Source: Kangiellaceae bacterium
Lineage (GTDB): Bacteria > Pseudomonadota > Gammaproteobacteria > Enterobacterales > Kangiellaceae
Length of the DNA: 64,000 nucleotides
Direction of reading: 5' to 3'
Assembly (NCBI GenBank): GCA_026196875.1
Contig: JAPHTP010000113.1
Location: 33,847 to 97,846 of the forward strand
Positions 35,473 to 44,299 of the stretch are shown here, piece by piece; within the stretch, counting starts at the first letter, position 1; each line of letters opens with the position of its first letter. Under the pieces are notes generated by a model, which had not been told where the DNA came from, did no database searches, and was given only the letters and a program-made list of their open reading frames with translations. The translations under genes and the position numbers were made by a program.

Positions 35473-36279
35473 ATGAATACGGTTGAAAAAGCTTTCTTAA
35501 AGTCATCTCAGAAAAAGGGAGAAAAAAATGATGACATTGATCTCTCTTTGCCTAAAGAAGATTCAATTCGTCGCGATGCAGGCAAGTTAACTTCTTCTCG
35601 TAAAAGTATTTCTAATATGGGCCTGCTCGATAAGTACTCAGAGACGGAGCTTAAAGATCGAAAAATCATTTACGCAAATATGCCGGATAAAAAGACTCTT
35701 AACAACTACAGAAATCTTAGAACTCGTCTCTTATCTTTAACTAAAAAAGAAAACTTTGTTACCATGGTTTCTCCTGTCGTTACTAATACTGACGCCAGTT
35801 ATGTTAGTGCAAATTTAGCCGCTACTTTCTCTCTTGATGAAGCAAAGACTTCGATGTTGATTGAAGCTAATATAAATGAACCTATTCTAAATTCGATTTT
35901 TGATAAAAAAGAGCAAAAAGGCCTGGTGGATTACTTGTCTTCAGAGGAGCTTAGCAGTGAAACTGCACTCCAAAAAACTCGTGTGCCACGATTAGGTTAT
36001 GTTCCTAGCGGTAGTCTAAGGGAAAACTCTGCAGAGTATTTTACTTCAACAAAAATGGAAGCCTTTATCGGCGAGATGGTTGGACGTTACCCTGATAGAT
36101 TCCCAATAATTAATGCCCCGAGCGTTCTTGATTCTGCTGACGCTAGAATCTTGTTGAGGCTTTGCGATTTGGTAATTTTGGTGGTTCCTTATGGAAAGTG
36201 TTCTAAAGACGATATTCTTAGAGCTTCGGTGTTAGTTGGTAATGAGAAACTTGCAGGCCTAGTTTTGAGTGACTTCTAG
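35473..36279 (+). CDS. Degenerate BY-kinase-like protein (XrtA tyrosine autokinase homologue without Walker motifs)
   Basis: This 268-residue protein aligns with the tyrosine autokinases of XrtA loci: an N-terminal linker, NLRTRLLSL, and a late segment RYPDRFPIINAPSVLDSADARILLRLCDLVILVVPYG. But each nucleotide motif is lost. Walker A (normally SxxPGEGKT) reads SPVVTNTDAS, Walker A' (normally DADxRxP) reads EANINEP, and Walker B (normally DSPP or DTPP) reads INAPS. No C-terminal tyrosine cluster is seen. It probably cannot bind ATP or phosphorylate, and may act as a structural partner of the chain-length protein. The gene lies three bases after that gene. Confidence 0.85.
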   Translation: MNTVEKAFLKSSQKKGEKNDDIDLSLPKEDSIRRDAGKLTSSRKSISNMGLLDKYSETELKDRKIIYANMPDKKTLNNYRNLRTRLLSLTKKENFVTMVSPVVTNTDASYVSANLAATFSLDEAKTSMLIEANINEPILNSIFDKKEQKGLVDYLSSEELSSETALQKTRVPRLGYVPSGSLRENSAEYFTSTKMEAFIGEMVGRYPDRFPIINAPSVLDSADARILLRLCDLVILVVPYGKCSKDDILRASVLVGNEKLAGLVLSDF

Positions 36280-36280
36280 C

Positions 36281-37609
36281 ATGAGAAAATACTTATTACT
36301 GGCTTCGCTATTATTAAGTTCTAATGTTTTTAGTATTACAGAGCTAGAGTATTCTCTGGGTTCTTATGTTTTTGAAAGTACGAATGTTTCTCAAACTGCT
36401 GGGGGAGACGAAGGCAATGTATGGGAAAGTACTGGTGAATTTTCATTCGAATCGACGGATATAAAAAACTGGGAGTTCCGCATAGATTCTTCAGCTTCAT
36501 TTGTCGACTATTCTGATAGCTCTATTGAAGATGAAGATACTATTAGGTTATCTGCAATCAGCCGTTTTGCACCACAGGGAACAAATTTTTATCTGGACTT
36601 ACTCGAGAATTTATCGCAAGTTCCCGCCAATCGCTTTAGAACTGAAGGAGTCAACAATCAAAGAGATAGCAATATTTTTGCGGCGTCTCCGAACTATTTC
36701 TTTCGAATTTCGCCGGTCACTCGGGTGAATTTCGGGTACCAATATATTGATTACGAAATTGAAAGTGACTCCGAACAACTATTACTACAAGATAATGATC
36801 GCATTGAGAGACAAGGCTCTATTTCATTTATTAATCAGATCAATCCTTCGAGTGAACTTGCCTTAGTACTTCAAAATAAGGATGTAGATTTTGAAAATGA
36901 GGGGGTTGAGTTAGGAAGGGATTTTACTCAAGAAGACTATTTGCTTCGATGGACGAACGAAAATCGTACCTCTAACTTTTCTTTAGGAGTTGGGCGATTC
37001 AAGGTTGAAGATATTCAAGGAAACATTGCAGAAGACAATCAATATCGGCTTTTTTTTAGTAGACAAATCAACAGAAGGCAATCTATTGACCTTCAAGCTT
37101 TAAGGGGCGTAGCTCAATTATTCACAATTAATGCAGCAACCGGTACCATATCTATAAGTCAACAAAATAACGCTATTACCCGGGCCCAATTATCTAAAGG
37201 TGGGGGTATCCAATATCAATATGCTGATTCGCTTTTGTCGACAAATTTAGGTTATTTTGAAAATGAATTGACTGGATTATTTGAGCAGGGCCGAGAGTTA
37301 AGGAGTACTTATAACTTCAGGTTAACTTATTCTCTTTCACGATTTTTAGGGACACCGCTTCCTCGCCTGTTAACGTTTAATGCGACTCATACAGAAAACG
37401 AATTTGATATTGAATTATCGAATGTGGCTGGGAACTCAATTCAAACAATAGAATTGGATTATACCCACTTCACATCAAGAAATTGGTCATTTACCATTTC
37501 GTATCAGGATCGTACTTCCGACATTGTATCGACTGCTCTCGTTGAAACCAATCAGGATAGTCGTTCGTTAATGATTGGTTTTACTTATCGGCGTGAAATG
37601 GAATACTAG
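36281..37609 (+). CDS. Outer-membrane beta-barrel protein of the XrtA/PEP-CTERM type
   Basis: This 442-residue protein has a signal peptide (MRKYLLLASLLLSSNVFS) and an alternating polar/aromatic pattern with short turns throughout, ending in an aromatic residue (YRREMEY), as in beta-barrels. It resembles the PEP-CTERM system-associated outer-membrane family of about 450-500 residues found after chain-length and kinase genes. Its likely role is polymer export or secretion at the outer membrane; this is inferred from position. ATG 36281 is taken as the start because it begins the signal peptide; a GTG four codons earlier is possible. Its stop codon shares the palindrome CTAG with the stop of the convergent gene. 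Confidence 0.82.
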   Translation: MRKYLLLASLLLSSNVFSITELEYSLGSYVFESTNVSQTAGGDEGNVWESTGEFSFESTDIKNWEFRIDSSASFVDYSDSSIEDEDTIRLSAISRFAPQGTNFYLDLLENLSQVPANRFRTEGVNNQRDSNIFAASPNYFFRISPVTRVNFGYQYIDYEIESDSEQLLLQDNDRIERQGSISFINQINPSSELALVLQNKDVDFENEGVELGRDFTQEDYLLRWTNENRTSNFSLGVGRFKVEDIQGNIAEDNQYRLFFSRQINRRQSIDLQALRGVAQLFTINAATGTISISQQNNAITRAQLSKGGGIQYQYADSLLSTNLGYFENELTGLFEQGRELRSTYNFRLTYSLSRFLGTPLPRLLTFNATHTENEFDIELSNVAGNSIQTIELDYTHFTSRNWSFTISYQDRTSDIVSTALVETNQDSRSLMIGFTYRREMEY

Positions 37610-38742
37610 TCTTTTTCCATCATTATTTTCTTAATTTTTCGCGTATGCTCAACTCTTGTCCCAAAGTGGTTGGGGAGTGTTACCAATTGCCGCGCAAATT
37701 GCCGTGCATTCGGTAAATCAGGTTTGTCTACAAGAATTTCCTGCGGGATATTATCAATATCTATTATTATTCTTTCATACATTTGAGAAACACCTAAACC
37801 GGAACTTGCAAGTTCATTAAAGAGCTTGTCTCTCTTACTGTCATCGGTTATGAGTAATGGATAGCGAAGTAAAACTGAGTTTTCACTGGTGTTTGTGGTT
37901 TGCGGCAGATTGATAATATAGTCTTTTTCAATGCTTCGATAATTTTCTGCGACCCTTTTTAGATTGGCTAACTTAGCTCGAAGTTGCTCGACGCTAGAGA
38001 CAATTTGTGACGCAACATCCTGAGGAAGCTTTGTTAAATTTTCTAGAGGTTTATATTCTGTACTTCCAAGCCCCAAAAACGGCAGCTTTGTCAGCCAAAA
38101 GTAACACAAGGGAGAGCTTAGCGTTTTAAAAACTAGATTTTTAGATCGAAAACTTAATCCGCCGTCGGACTCTTCATTATCGAAGTTTGGCAAAAGTGAC
38201 GCTAGCTCTTGGTTTCTACAAAGTGTCGCGCCACCACCAAACAACGAAAGGGGCTTACCCCTTCCAAAGCTCAAGGTAACCACATCACCTTTCCAATAGT
38301 CGGAATAGCTACCGGTGGTAAAGCCTTGCGCGCTATCTTCTATAATCAAGAGGTTGGCAGATTTAACCCTGTTAGAAATTTGCTCTATCCTTTCCGGAAT
38401 ACCTAAGAAATTAACAGCGACAATCGCTATTGTGGAGGAGCTTATTCTAGATTCGATTTCGCTCAGACTCATCCAGGGAAGATTTTGTTCGAAATCTACG
38501 AACTTAACATTGACTCCAGCGTATTTACACGCGCTTAACAAATCAGGGCAAGAGTAACCTGGTAATATTACTTCAGGATTAATCACCTCTGGCCTTTTCT
38601 TTTTAGCAAGCATCAATGCCGCGGCTAGTGCCGCTGTTCCCGATTGATAGCCTTGAAAAGTAAAGGGAGAGAACAGATTTTTGTCCAATGGTTTAGGATC
38701 GTAGCGGAAATAGTTTCCAACGGGTCTTAGAGCGGTTAACAC
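37606..38742 (-). CDS. DegT/DnrJ/EryC1/StrS-family sugar aminotransferase-like protein
   Basis: This 378-residue protein is a PLP-dependent enzyme of the family that makes amino sugars from keto-sugar nucleotides. Seen are FQGYQSGTAALAAAL at the N-terminus, LPGYSCPDLLSACKYAG, the PLP-contact IIEDSAQGF, and LSFGRGKPLSLFGGGATL, where the Lys after GRG lies at the Schiff-base position. Somewhat divergent, so the exact sugar cannot be given. It reads against the surrounding genes and has its own divergent promoter region shared with the deacetylase gene. Confidence 0.8.
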   Translation of the reverse strand: MLTALRPVGNYFRYDPKPLDKNLFSPFTFQGYQSGTAALAAALMLAKKKRPEVINPEVILPGYSCPDLLSACKYAGVNVKFVDFEQNLPWMSLSEIESRISSSTIAIVAVNFLGIPERIEQISNRVKSANLLIIEDSAQGFTTGSYSDYWKGDVVTLSFGRGKPLSLFGGGATLCRNQELASLLPNFDNEESDGGLSFRSKNLVFKTLSSPLCYFWLTKLPFLGLGSTEYKPLENLTKLPQDVASQIVSSVEQLRAKLANLKRVAENYRSIEKDYIINLPQTTNTSENSVLLRYPLLITDDSKRDKLFNELASSGLGVSQMYERIIIDIDNIPQEILVDKPDLPNARQFARQLVTLPNHFGTRVEHTRKIKKIMMEKD

Positions 38743-38891
38743 GATAATCCTTATCTAAAAAGTTTAGGGTATTTAGCAGATTGCTATTATCTAATTGGTC
38801 GAAATATTATATACTTAAGCGAAGCATAATTTAACCAAAAATAAACTTCTCGCTTTGTCAGGGATGAAGAATTAAGGGAGATATAAAGCAT

Positions 38892-39767
38892 ATGCAGAAT
38901 GTGCTTACAATTGACGTAGAAGACTATTTCCAGGTAGCGGCGCTAGCCGAAACCATTAACGTTAATGAATGGGAAAGTCACCCTTCAAGAGTCGAACAAA
39001 ACACGCTTAGGCTGCTTGATATGTTTGACCAGTTTCAACTTAAAGTCACTCATTTTGTGCTCGGTTGGGTCGCTGAACGCTACCCTGAGCTGGTAAAAGA
39101 AATCCAGGCGCGAGGGCACGAAGTTGCCAGTCATGGTTACTCTCACCAGTTGATTTACGAACAGACGCCTCAAACCTTTAAAAACGAAACTGAACGTTCT
39201 AAAAAGATCTTAGAAGATATCACTGGCGAACAAATCAGAGGATATAGGGCCGCAAGCTATTCGATTACCGAAAAGTCGTTGTGGGCGCTGGATATTCTGG
39301 CAGAATCAGGATTCCAGTACGACTCAAGTATTTTTCCAATACGGCATGACCGATACGGCATCAATAATTCGCCTACCGAGCCTCACGTTCTGGTAACACC
39401 TCGAGGACATGAGCTTGTCGAATACCCTCTATCTACTATGAAATTTTTAGGGCAGACAATACCAATTGCCGGGGGCGGATATTTTCGGCTTTACCCCTAT
39501 TGGCTTAGCCGCATGATCTACCGCCATAGAAAGAAACAAAACAGCCCATTTGTCTTCTATTTGCATCCATGGGAAATTGACCCTGGCCAACCGAAAGTTG
39601 AAGTCAGTTGGTTCTCCAAATTTAGGCACTATAACAATCTCGAAAAATGTGAACACCGGTTAGAGAAGCTCTTACAAGAGTTTTCTTTTTGTACTATGTA
39701 TGAACATTTGGAGAACCTAGGCTTTTTTACAGACAACAAATCACCTCAAATTAGTTATCAGTCATGA
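38892..39767 (+). CDS. Polysaccharide deacetylase, XrtA/PEP-CTERM locus subfamily
   Basis: This 291-residue NodB-type deacetylase begins directly with the subfamily signature LTIDVEDYFQVAA (the metal-binding Asp lies in DVED), followed by the zinc histidines in VASHGYSHQL and the RGYRAASYSI and YPLS blocks; it ends with a segment found only in the exosortase-locus group. No signal peptide, so it acts in the cytoplasm, probably on lipid-linked oligosaccharide. It overlaps the FemAB gene by four bases (ATGA), which indicates a coupled pair. Confidence 0.93.
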   Translation: MQNVLTIDVEDYFQVAALAETINVNEWESHPSRVEQNTLRLLDMFDQFQLKVTHFVLGWVAERYPELVKEIQARGHEVASHGYSHQLIYEQTPQTFKNETERSKKILEDITGEQIRGYRAASYSITEKSLWALDILAESGFQYDSSIFPIRHDRYGINNSPTEPHVLVTPRGHELVEYPLSTMKFLGQTIPIAGGGYFRLYPYWLSRMIYRHRKKQNSPFVFYLHPWEIDPGQPKVEVSWFSKFRHYNNLEKCEHRLEKLLQEFSFCTMYEHLENLGFFTDNKSPQISYQS

Positions 39768-40798
39768 GTTTTAAGATAGTAACCTTACAAGAAGACCAAG
39801 AGCTTGCCTGGGATAATTATGTCAATGAGAAGGGTGGTAGTATTTACCACCTATCCAAATGGCGTAAGGTGATCAAGAATGTCTTCAATCACGAAAGTAT
39901 CTATTTGCAATCGATAGATGAGCAAGGAAAAGTCCAGGGCATCCTGCCATTAGTCAGAATGAAATCGCTTTTATTTGGTGACTACATTGTATCACTTCCG
40001 TATTTCAATTATGGGGGCGTACTTGCTAACACTGATGAAGTCGGCAAGGAGCTTTTAGATGAAGCTGAGAGGATTAGAGCAGAACTGGGATCCAGTCATG
40101 TTGAACTCAGGCATATTGAGGAACTTAGCACCAGTTTGCCGCAGAGAACTGATAAAGTAACAATGTTGTTAAACTTGCCTGAGGAATCGGATGAGTTATG
40201 GAAGGCGATAGGTTCGAAAAGAAGAGCTCAAGCTAAACGTCCTATTCGTGAAGGCGCGGAGTTTAAAATGGGGGGCGCAGAGTTGTTAGATGACTTTTAT
40301 CGAGTCTTCTCTATAAACATGCGAGATTTAGGTACGCCAGTGTACTCCAAGGAGTTTTTCAGGGAAATTTTAAAAACGTTTCCATCGCAATCGTTTATTG
40401 GAATTGTCTACTTGAAGGATCTGCCTGTCGGAGCGGCATTCTTGCTCAAGCATTTTGATGGAATGGAAATACCATGGGCTTCAACCTTAAGAGAATACAA
40501 TAGGCTTGGTATTAACATGTTTATGTATTGGAATGTTCTTAAGAGTGCCATCGAAGATAATTGCAAAGTTTTTGATTTCGGTCGTTCTAGCAAAGATTCT
40601 GGAACCTTGAAATTTAAGAAGCAATGGGGAGCGGAGCCAAAGCAATTGTATTGGTACTATTGCTTGCGGGATGGTATGGATGTACCTGTGATGAACCATT
40701 CAAATAAGAAATATGAAATGGCAATTAATTTATGGAAAAAAATGCCTCTCAGCTTAACAAATCGAATTGGTCCGCATATCGTCAAAAATCTTCCTTAA
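39764..40798 (+). CDS. FemAB-type acyltransferase-like protein, XrtA-associated
   Basis: This 344-residue protein has the double-GNAT fold of the FemAB family, with the XrtA-associated pattern: SIYHLSKWRKVIKN near residue 26, LPYFNYGGVLA, SKRRAQAKRPIREGAEF, and FDFGRSSKDSGTLKFKKQWGAEPKQLYWYY near the end. FemAB enzymes attach amino acids to peptidoglycan precursors; here an amino-acyl group may go onto the polysaccharide, which is inference. It overlaps the deacetylase before it, and the next gene starts 13 bases after its stop. Confidence 0.9.
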   Translation: MSFKIVTLQEDQELAWDNYVNEKGGSIYHLSKWRKVIKNVFNHESIYLQSIDEQGKVQGILPLVRMKSLLFGDYIVSLPYFNYGGVLANTDEVGKELLDEAERIRAELGSSHVELRHIEELSTSLPQRTDKVTMLLNLPEESDELWKAIGSKRRAQAKRPIREGAEFKMGGAELLDDFYRVFSINMRDLGTPVYSKEFFREILKTFPSQSFIGIVYLKDLPVGAAFLLKHFDGMEIPWASTLREYNRLGINMFMYWNVLKSAIEDNCKVFDFGRSSKDSGTLKFKKQWGAEPKQLYWYYCLRDGMDVPVMNHSNKKYEMAINLWKKMPLSLTNRIGPHIVKNLP

Positions 40799-40811
40799 AG
40801 AGGTAATTAAT

Positions 40812-41828
40812 TTGAGTAAAAAGGATATCGTTTCAAACGTCTTTACGGGAGTCAAATTTCACAAAGCTGTAAGGTGGGTTCGTGCTAAAGAGTCCCGGTT
40901 TATTCCGGTACTCGCTTATCATAGAGTACTGGACCTACCAGAAGATTATCCTTTCGATAGCGATTTAGCTAGCGCAACTATTGCCGAATTCAAACGGCAA
41001 ATGAAATACCTCAAATATCACTACTCTCCAATTAATATGAGTGAAATGTTAGCCCATCTTGAAGGGAAAAAAATTAACAAAAAAAATCCTGTCCTAATAA
41101 CATTTGACGATGGTTTTAAAGATAATTATACGAATGCCTTCCCTATACTTAAAGAGCTTGAAATCCCCGCGACTTTTTTTATAACAACCGACTTTATCGA
41201 TAAAGGCGACGTACTTTGGTATGAAAAGCTTGCATTTGTGACGAAGAAAACTAAACGAAAGGTTCTTGATATCCGCGGGTTGTCTAAGAGCTATGAGTTA
41301 AAAGGCATTGACAGTCGACAACAAGTATATGGAGAAATTGTAGAAGCACTAAAACTTCTAAAGAATGACGAGAGAGAAAGAATCTTAGAGCAGATATTTA
41401 ATGATGATTTGGAGCTAAAGAAAGAATTGGAGAATGCCAAGATATTTAGTCTCCCTATGTCATGGGAAAATATTGACGAGATGTTCAAAAATGGGATGGA
41501 CTTCGGTTCGCATACACTGTCTCACCCAGTATTGTCGACAATTGACCATGAACAGCTAAGGCTTGAGCTAGTTGAGTCAAAAAAACTAATCGAAGAAAAA
41601 ATCTCGAGTGAAGTCGTATCTATTGCTTACCCGGTTGGTCAAAGAGAGTCGATTTCCAGCGATGTTGAGCGTGAAGCAGAACTAGCTAATTATAGAATTG
41701 GGTTTTCTTACATAGATGGTGTTGATACAAAAAATCGTTTTTCTATCGGCAGAATTCATGTTGACTACAACATGTCAATGTCTCGTTTCAAATCGAAACT
41801 CATTATCCCCAAGTTATTCTGTGACTAA
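40812..41828 (+). CDS. Polysaccharide deacetylase (NodB fold), second copy
   Basis: This protein of about 338 residues has the NodB motifs: PVLAYHRV, LITFDDGFKDNYTNAFPIL with the metal-binding Asp, ATFFITTDFID, and SHTLSHPVLS with the zinc histidines. It is distinct from the XrtA-type deacetylase two genes before. I chose TTG 40812 because AAAGAGG lies 7-13 bases upstream; an earlier in-frame start at 40767 would overlap the FemAB gene by 32 bases. No signal peptide. Its substrate is likely an N- or O-acetylated sugar in the EPS repeat. Confidence 0.87.
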   Translation: MSKKDIVSNVFTGVKFHKAVRWVRAKESRFIPVLAYHRVLDLPEDYPFDSDLASATIAEFKRQMKYLKYHYSPINMSEMLAHLEGKKINKKNPVLITFDDGFKDNYTNAFPILKELEIPATFFITTDFIDKGDVLWYEKLAFVTKKTKRKVLDIRGLSKSYELKGIDSRQQVYGEIVEALKLLKNDERERILEQIFNDDLELKKELENAKIFSLPMSWENIDEMFKNGMDFGSHTLSHPVLSTIDHEQLRLELVESKKLIEEKISSEVVSIAYPVGQRESISSDVEREAELANYRIGFSYIDGVDTKNRFSIGRIHVDYNMSMSRFKSKLIIPKLFCD

Positions 41829-41834
41829 TCTAAT

Positions 41835-43088
41835 ATGCAAAACTCGCTGATAACTAAGAAAAAAGAAAACCCTAGCTGGTATCTCATCTGCTTGATTGCA
41901 TTTGTATTTGTCGATTTGGTTAAACCTCAAGATTTTATACCGGGCATACGGATTTTCAGTTTGCCGATGTTATTAACTTTGTCGTTAACTTTCATATTTA
42001 TCATCGAAAACAAGCAGTACCTTAAACAGGACAGGGGATATACCTTGTTCATTCTATTTTGGCTTTCAGCTTCTGTGTCCATTTTGTATGCCTATAACAA
42101 TCGAGCAACTTATGGCGCAAGTATGATGATTATGTGGATAGGGCTTTCATTTGTTTTTCCACTCGCAGCGATTTTGAATACTAAAGAAAAGTTAGAAAAA
42201 TTTTTCACTGCTTGGTTAATTGCTAATGTAGTACTCGCGCTAATAGTTATAAAAAATGGTGGTCGAGGCCCTGGCGGATACATGCGAGATGAAAACGATG
42301 TGTGCCTTGCATTGGTCATGGCGCTACCCTTTGCCTACTTTTCTCTATTTATTGATGGGATTACTAAAGGTCAAAAGTTTTTACGATGTTGTTTTGGGGT
42401 GATCATCCTGGTGGCAATCCTTGCGACTAATTCTCGCGGTGGGCTTGTTGGTTTGGTTGCTGTTGTCGGTATGTTTACTTTGTTTTCTAAAAGGCCGGTA
42501 AAAAATGGAATGACAATGTTGTTAATCGCCGCAATAGTTGGTGGAACTGTATTAAGTATGTTGCCCGAAGAATATATTGATGACATGTCGGGTATTACTG
42601 ACACAGAAGATTCTACAGCAGACGAACGTCTATGGTCCTGGAGTATCGGATGGGTTATGTATCTGGAAAATCCTGTGTTCGGATTAGGCGCCGCAAATTA
42701 CCCCTGGACAAATCATTTTTATTATCAGCTGAGTCCTATGTGGGAGCCGGGTCGGAGATTTATGGGGGGACGTGCCGCTCACTCGGTCTATTTCACAGTT
42801 TTACCAGAATTAGGCACTATTGGAAGCGTTATCTTTTTCTCTTTGATCAAATTAACTTATAATCGCTGCCGAGATGCAAAAAACGCTCTTCGTGACCATT
42901 TAGAGAATCCAGAATACAAAAAGTTTTATCTTCTTTTTAATTCCTTGGTGTGCTCTCTGGTAGGTTTTCTTGTTTGTGGTGCTTTTATTTCAGTGCTGTA
43001 CTATCCATTTTTCTGGTACTTGTTGGGGATAACTTTAGTGAGTTACAGCATTTTTAATAAAAAAGTTTTACCAAATCTAAAGAAATAA
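41835..43088 (+). CDS. O-antigen ligase/polymerase-like membrane protein
   Basis: This 417-residue protein has about ten to twelve membrane helices and a large periplasmic loop, as in the Wzy/WaaL superfamily. Motifs are VDLVKPQDFIPGIRIFSLP at the N-terminus, RDENDVCLALVMALPFAYF, ATNSRGGLVGL, DERLWSWSIGWVMYLENPVFGLG, and GRAAHSVYFTVLPELG. It is probably the polymerase that joins EPS repeat units, or the O-ligase described for exosortase A loci. It is six bases after the deacetylase gene, so co-transcribed. Confidence 0.85.
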   Translation: MQNSLITKKKENPSWYLICLIAFVFVDLVKPQDFIPGIRIFSLPMLLTLSLTFIFIIENKQYLKQDRGYTLFILFWLSASVSILYAYNNRATYGASMMIMWIGLSFVFPLAAILNTKEKLEKFFTAWLIANVVLALIVIKNGGRGPGGYMRDENDVCLALVMALPFAYFSLFIDGITKGQKFLRCCFGVIILVAILATNSRGGLVGLVAVVGMFTLFSKRPVKNGMTMLLIAAIVGGTVLSMLPEEYIDDMSGITDTEDSTADERLWSWSIGWVMYLENPVFGLGAANYPWTNHFYYQLSPMWEPGRRFMGGRAAHSVYFTVLPELGTIGSVIFFSLIKLTYNRCRDAKNALRDHLENPEYKKFYLLFNSLVCSLVGFLVCGAFISVLYYPFFWYLLGITLVSYSIFNKKVLPNLKK

Positions 43089-43105
43089 ATTGATTGGAAA
43101 TTTTA

Positions 43106-44299
43106 ATGACTAATAGTAAGCCCTTTATTCTATTTATAGAAACGGGTAATAAGTTTAATATCTCAAATCTGTATAAGGATAAGTGTGAACTGATCTCTCA
43201 GAACTTTAGTGGGCAGGTAATCACATATGGCGATCATGGTGAATATAAATTTGGTGATGTTGATGTAAAAGTTTTTCCTCTTTTAATGCCTCCTAAATTT
43301 ATGGCAAGAGTTTTAAGACCTGTACTCAAAATAATAATGACATTAAGAACGCTGTTATGTTCGATCTACTTCGCTTTTGCTCGAAAGAGAAATAATAAAC
43401 GTCTAGATCTTATTGTAACCTACGATCCTTTAACGACGGGTGTGTTAGGTGTCCTGGTTTCAAAGTTGACCGGTGTGCCATTAATCGTTGAAGTCAATGG
43501 CGATTACACCAATTGGACTAACTATAGTCACATCAATAACAAGTTTTTGCGAAAGTTTAAACGTGCTCTTGCGACTAGAACGCAGAAGTTCGTTTTCAAA
43601 CATTGTTCAGGAATTAAACTATTGTATAAGACCCAGATTAATTGGGCAGAAAAATATACACGCGATAAAATAATTAGGGTTTATCCGAACTTCCTTAATA
43701 TTAAGAACTTTTCACACATATCCGATAATAAAACAGTATCGATTATAGGTTTTCCGTTTGACGTCAAGGGTATCGATATTGCGATTGCAGCTTTTAAGAA
43801 AATTTCTGATAGCCACCCAGATTGGCGGTTAGAAATTCTCGGGTATTATCCTGAGCATGAAAAGTGGCTCATTGAACAACACATTAGTGGCCATGAGAAA
43901 ATTGAGCGTTTAACGCCTATCGATCGAAAGCTAATGGAAGAATATATTGGTAAAACAGGTATTGTTCTGTGCGCCTCGCGTACGGAAGGATTTCCAAGGG
44001 TTATTAAGGAAGCAATGAAAGCGCGTAAACCTTGTGTGGTTAGTGATGTTGGTGGTTTAAAAGAAGTATTCGGAGATAACAAAAACGGTTTGATGTTTGA
44101 GAGCGAAAATGTAGAACAATTATCTGAAAAACTATCTACGCTGATCGCCGATGAATCGCTTAGGAAAGAAGTCGCCCAGAATGCAGAAGTTTTTGCCACC
44201 AAAACCTATAGCAATACTTCATTTAGTGAAAATGTAACCGAGTTCTATTCTTCAGTCGTTAATAATTATCAAAGTCAGAGCGCCAGAGCATCCAGATGA
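43106..44299 (+). CDS. Glycosyltransferase family 4-type protein
   Basis: This protein of 397 residues has the GT-B fold of GT4. The acceptor half includes IVTYDPLTTGVLGVLVSKLTGVPLIVEVNGDY, and the donor-binding C-terminal half has LCASRTEGFPRVIKEAMKARKPCVVSDVGGLKEV with the conserved E-x7-E region. It would add one sugar to the lipid-linked repeat in the cytoplasm. ATG 43106 is preferred because of a TTGGA site 8 bases upstream; TTG 43094 is possible. It overlaps the flippase gene by four bases. Confidence 0.88.
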   Translation: MTNSKPFILFIETGNKFNISNLYKDKCELISQNFSGQVITYGDHGEYKFGDVDVKVFPLLMPPKFMARVLRPVLKIIMTLRTLLCSIYFAFARKRNNKRLDLIVTYDPLTTGVLGVLVSKLTGVPLIVEVNGDYTNWTNYSHINNKFLRKFKRALATRTQKFVFKHCSGIKLLYKTQINWAEKYTRDKIIRVYPNFLNIKNFSHISDNKTVSIIGFPFDVKGIDIAIAAFKKISDSHPDWRLEILGYYPEHEKWLIEQHISGHEKIERLTPIDRKLMEEYIGKTGIVLCASRTEGFPRVIKEAMKARKPCVVSDVGGLKEVFGDNKNGLMFESENVEQLSEKLSTLIADESLRKEVAQNAEVFATKTYSNTSFSENVTEFYSSVVNNYQSQSARASR

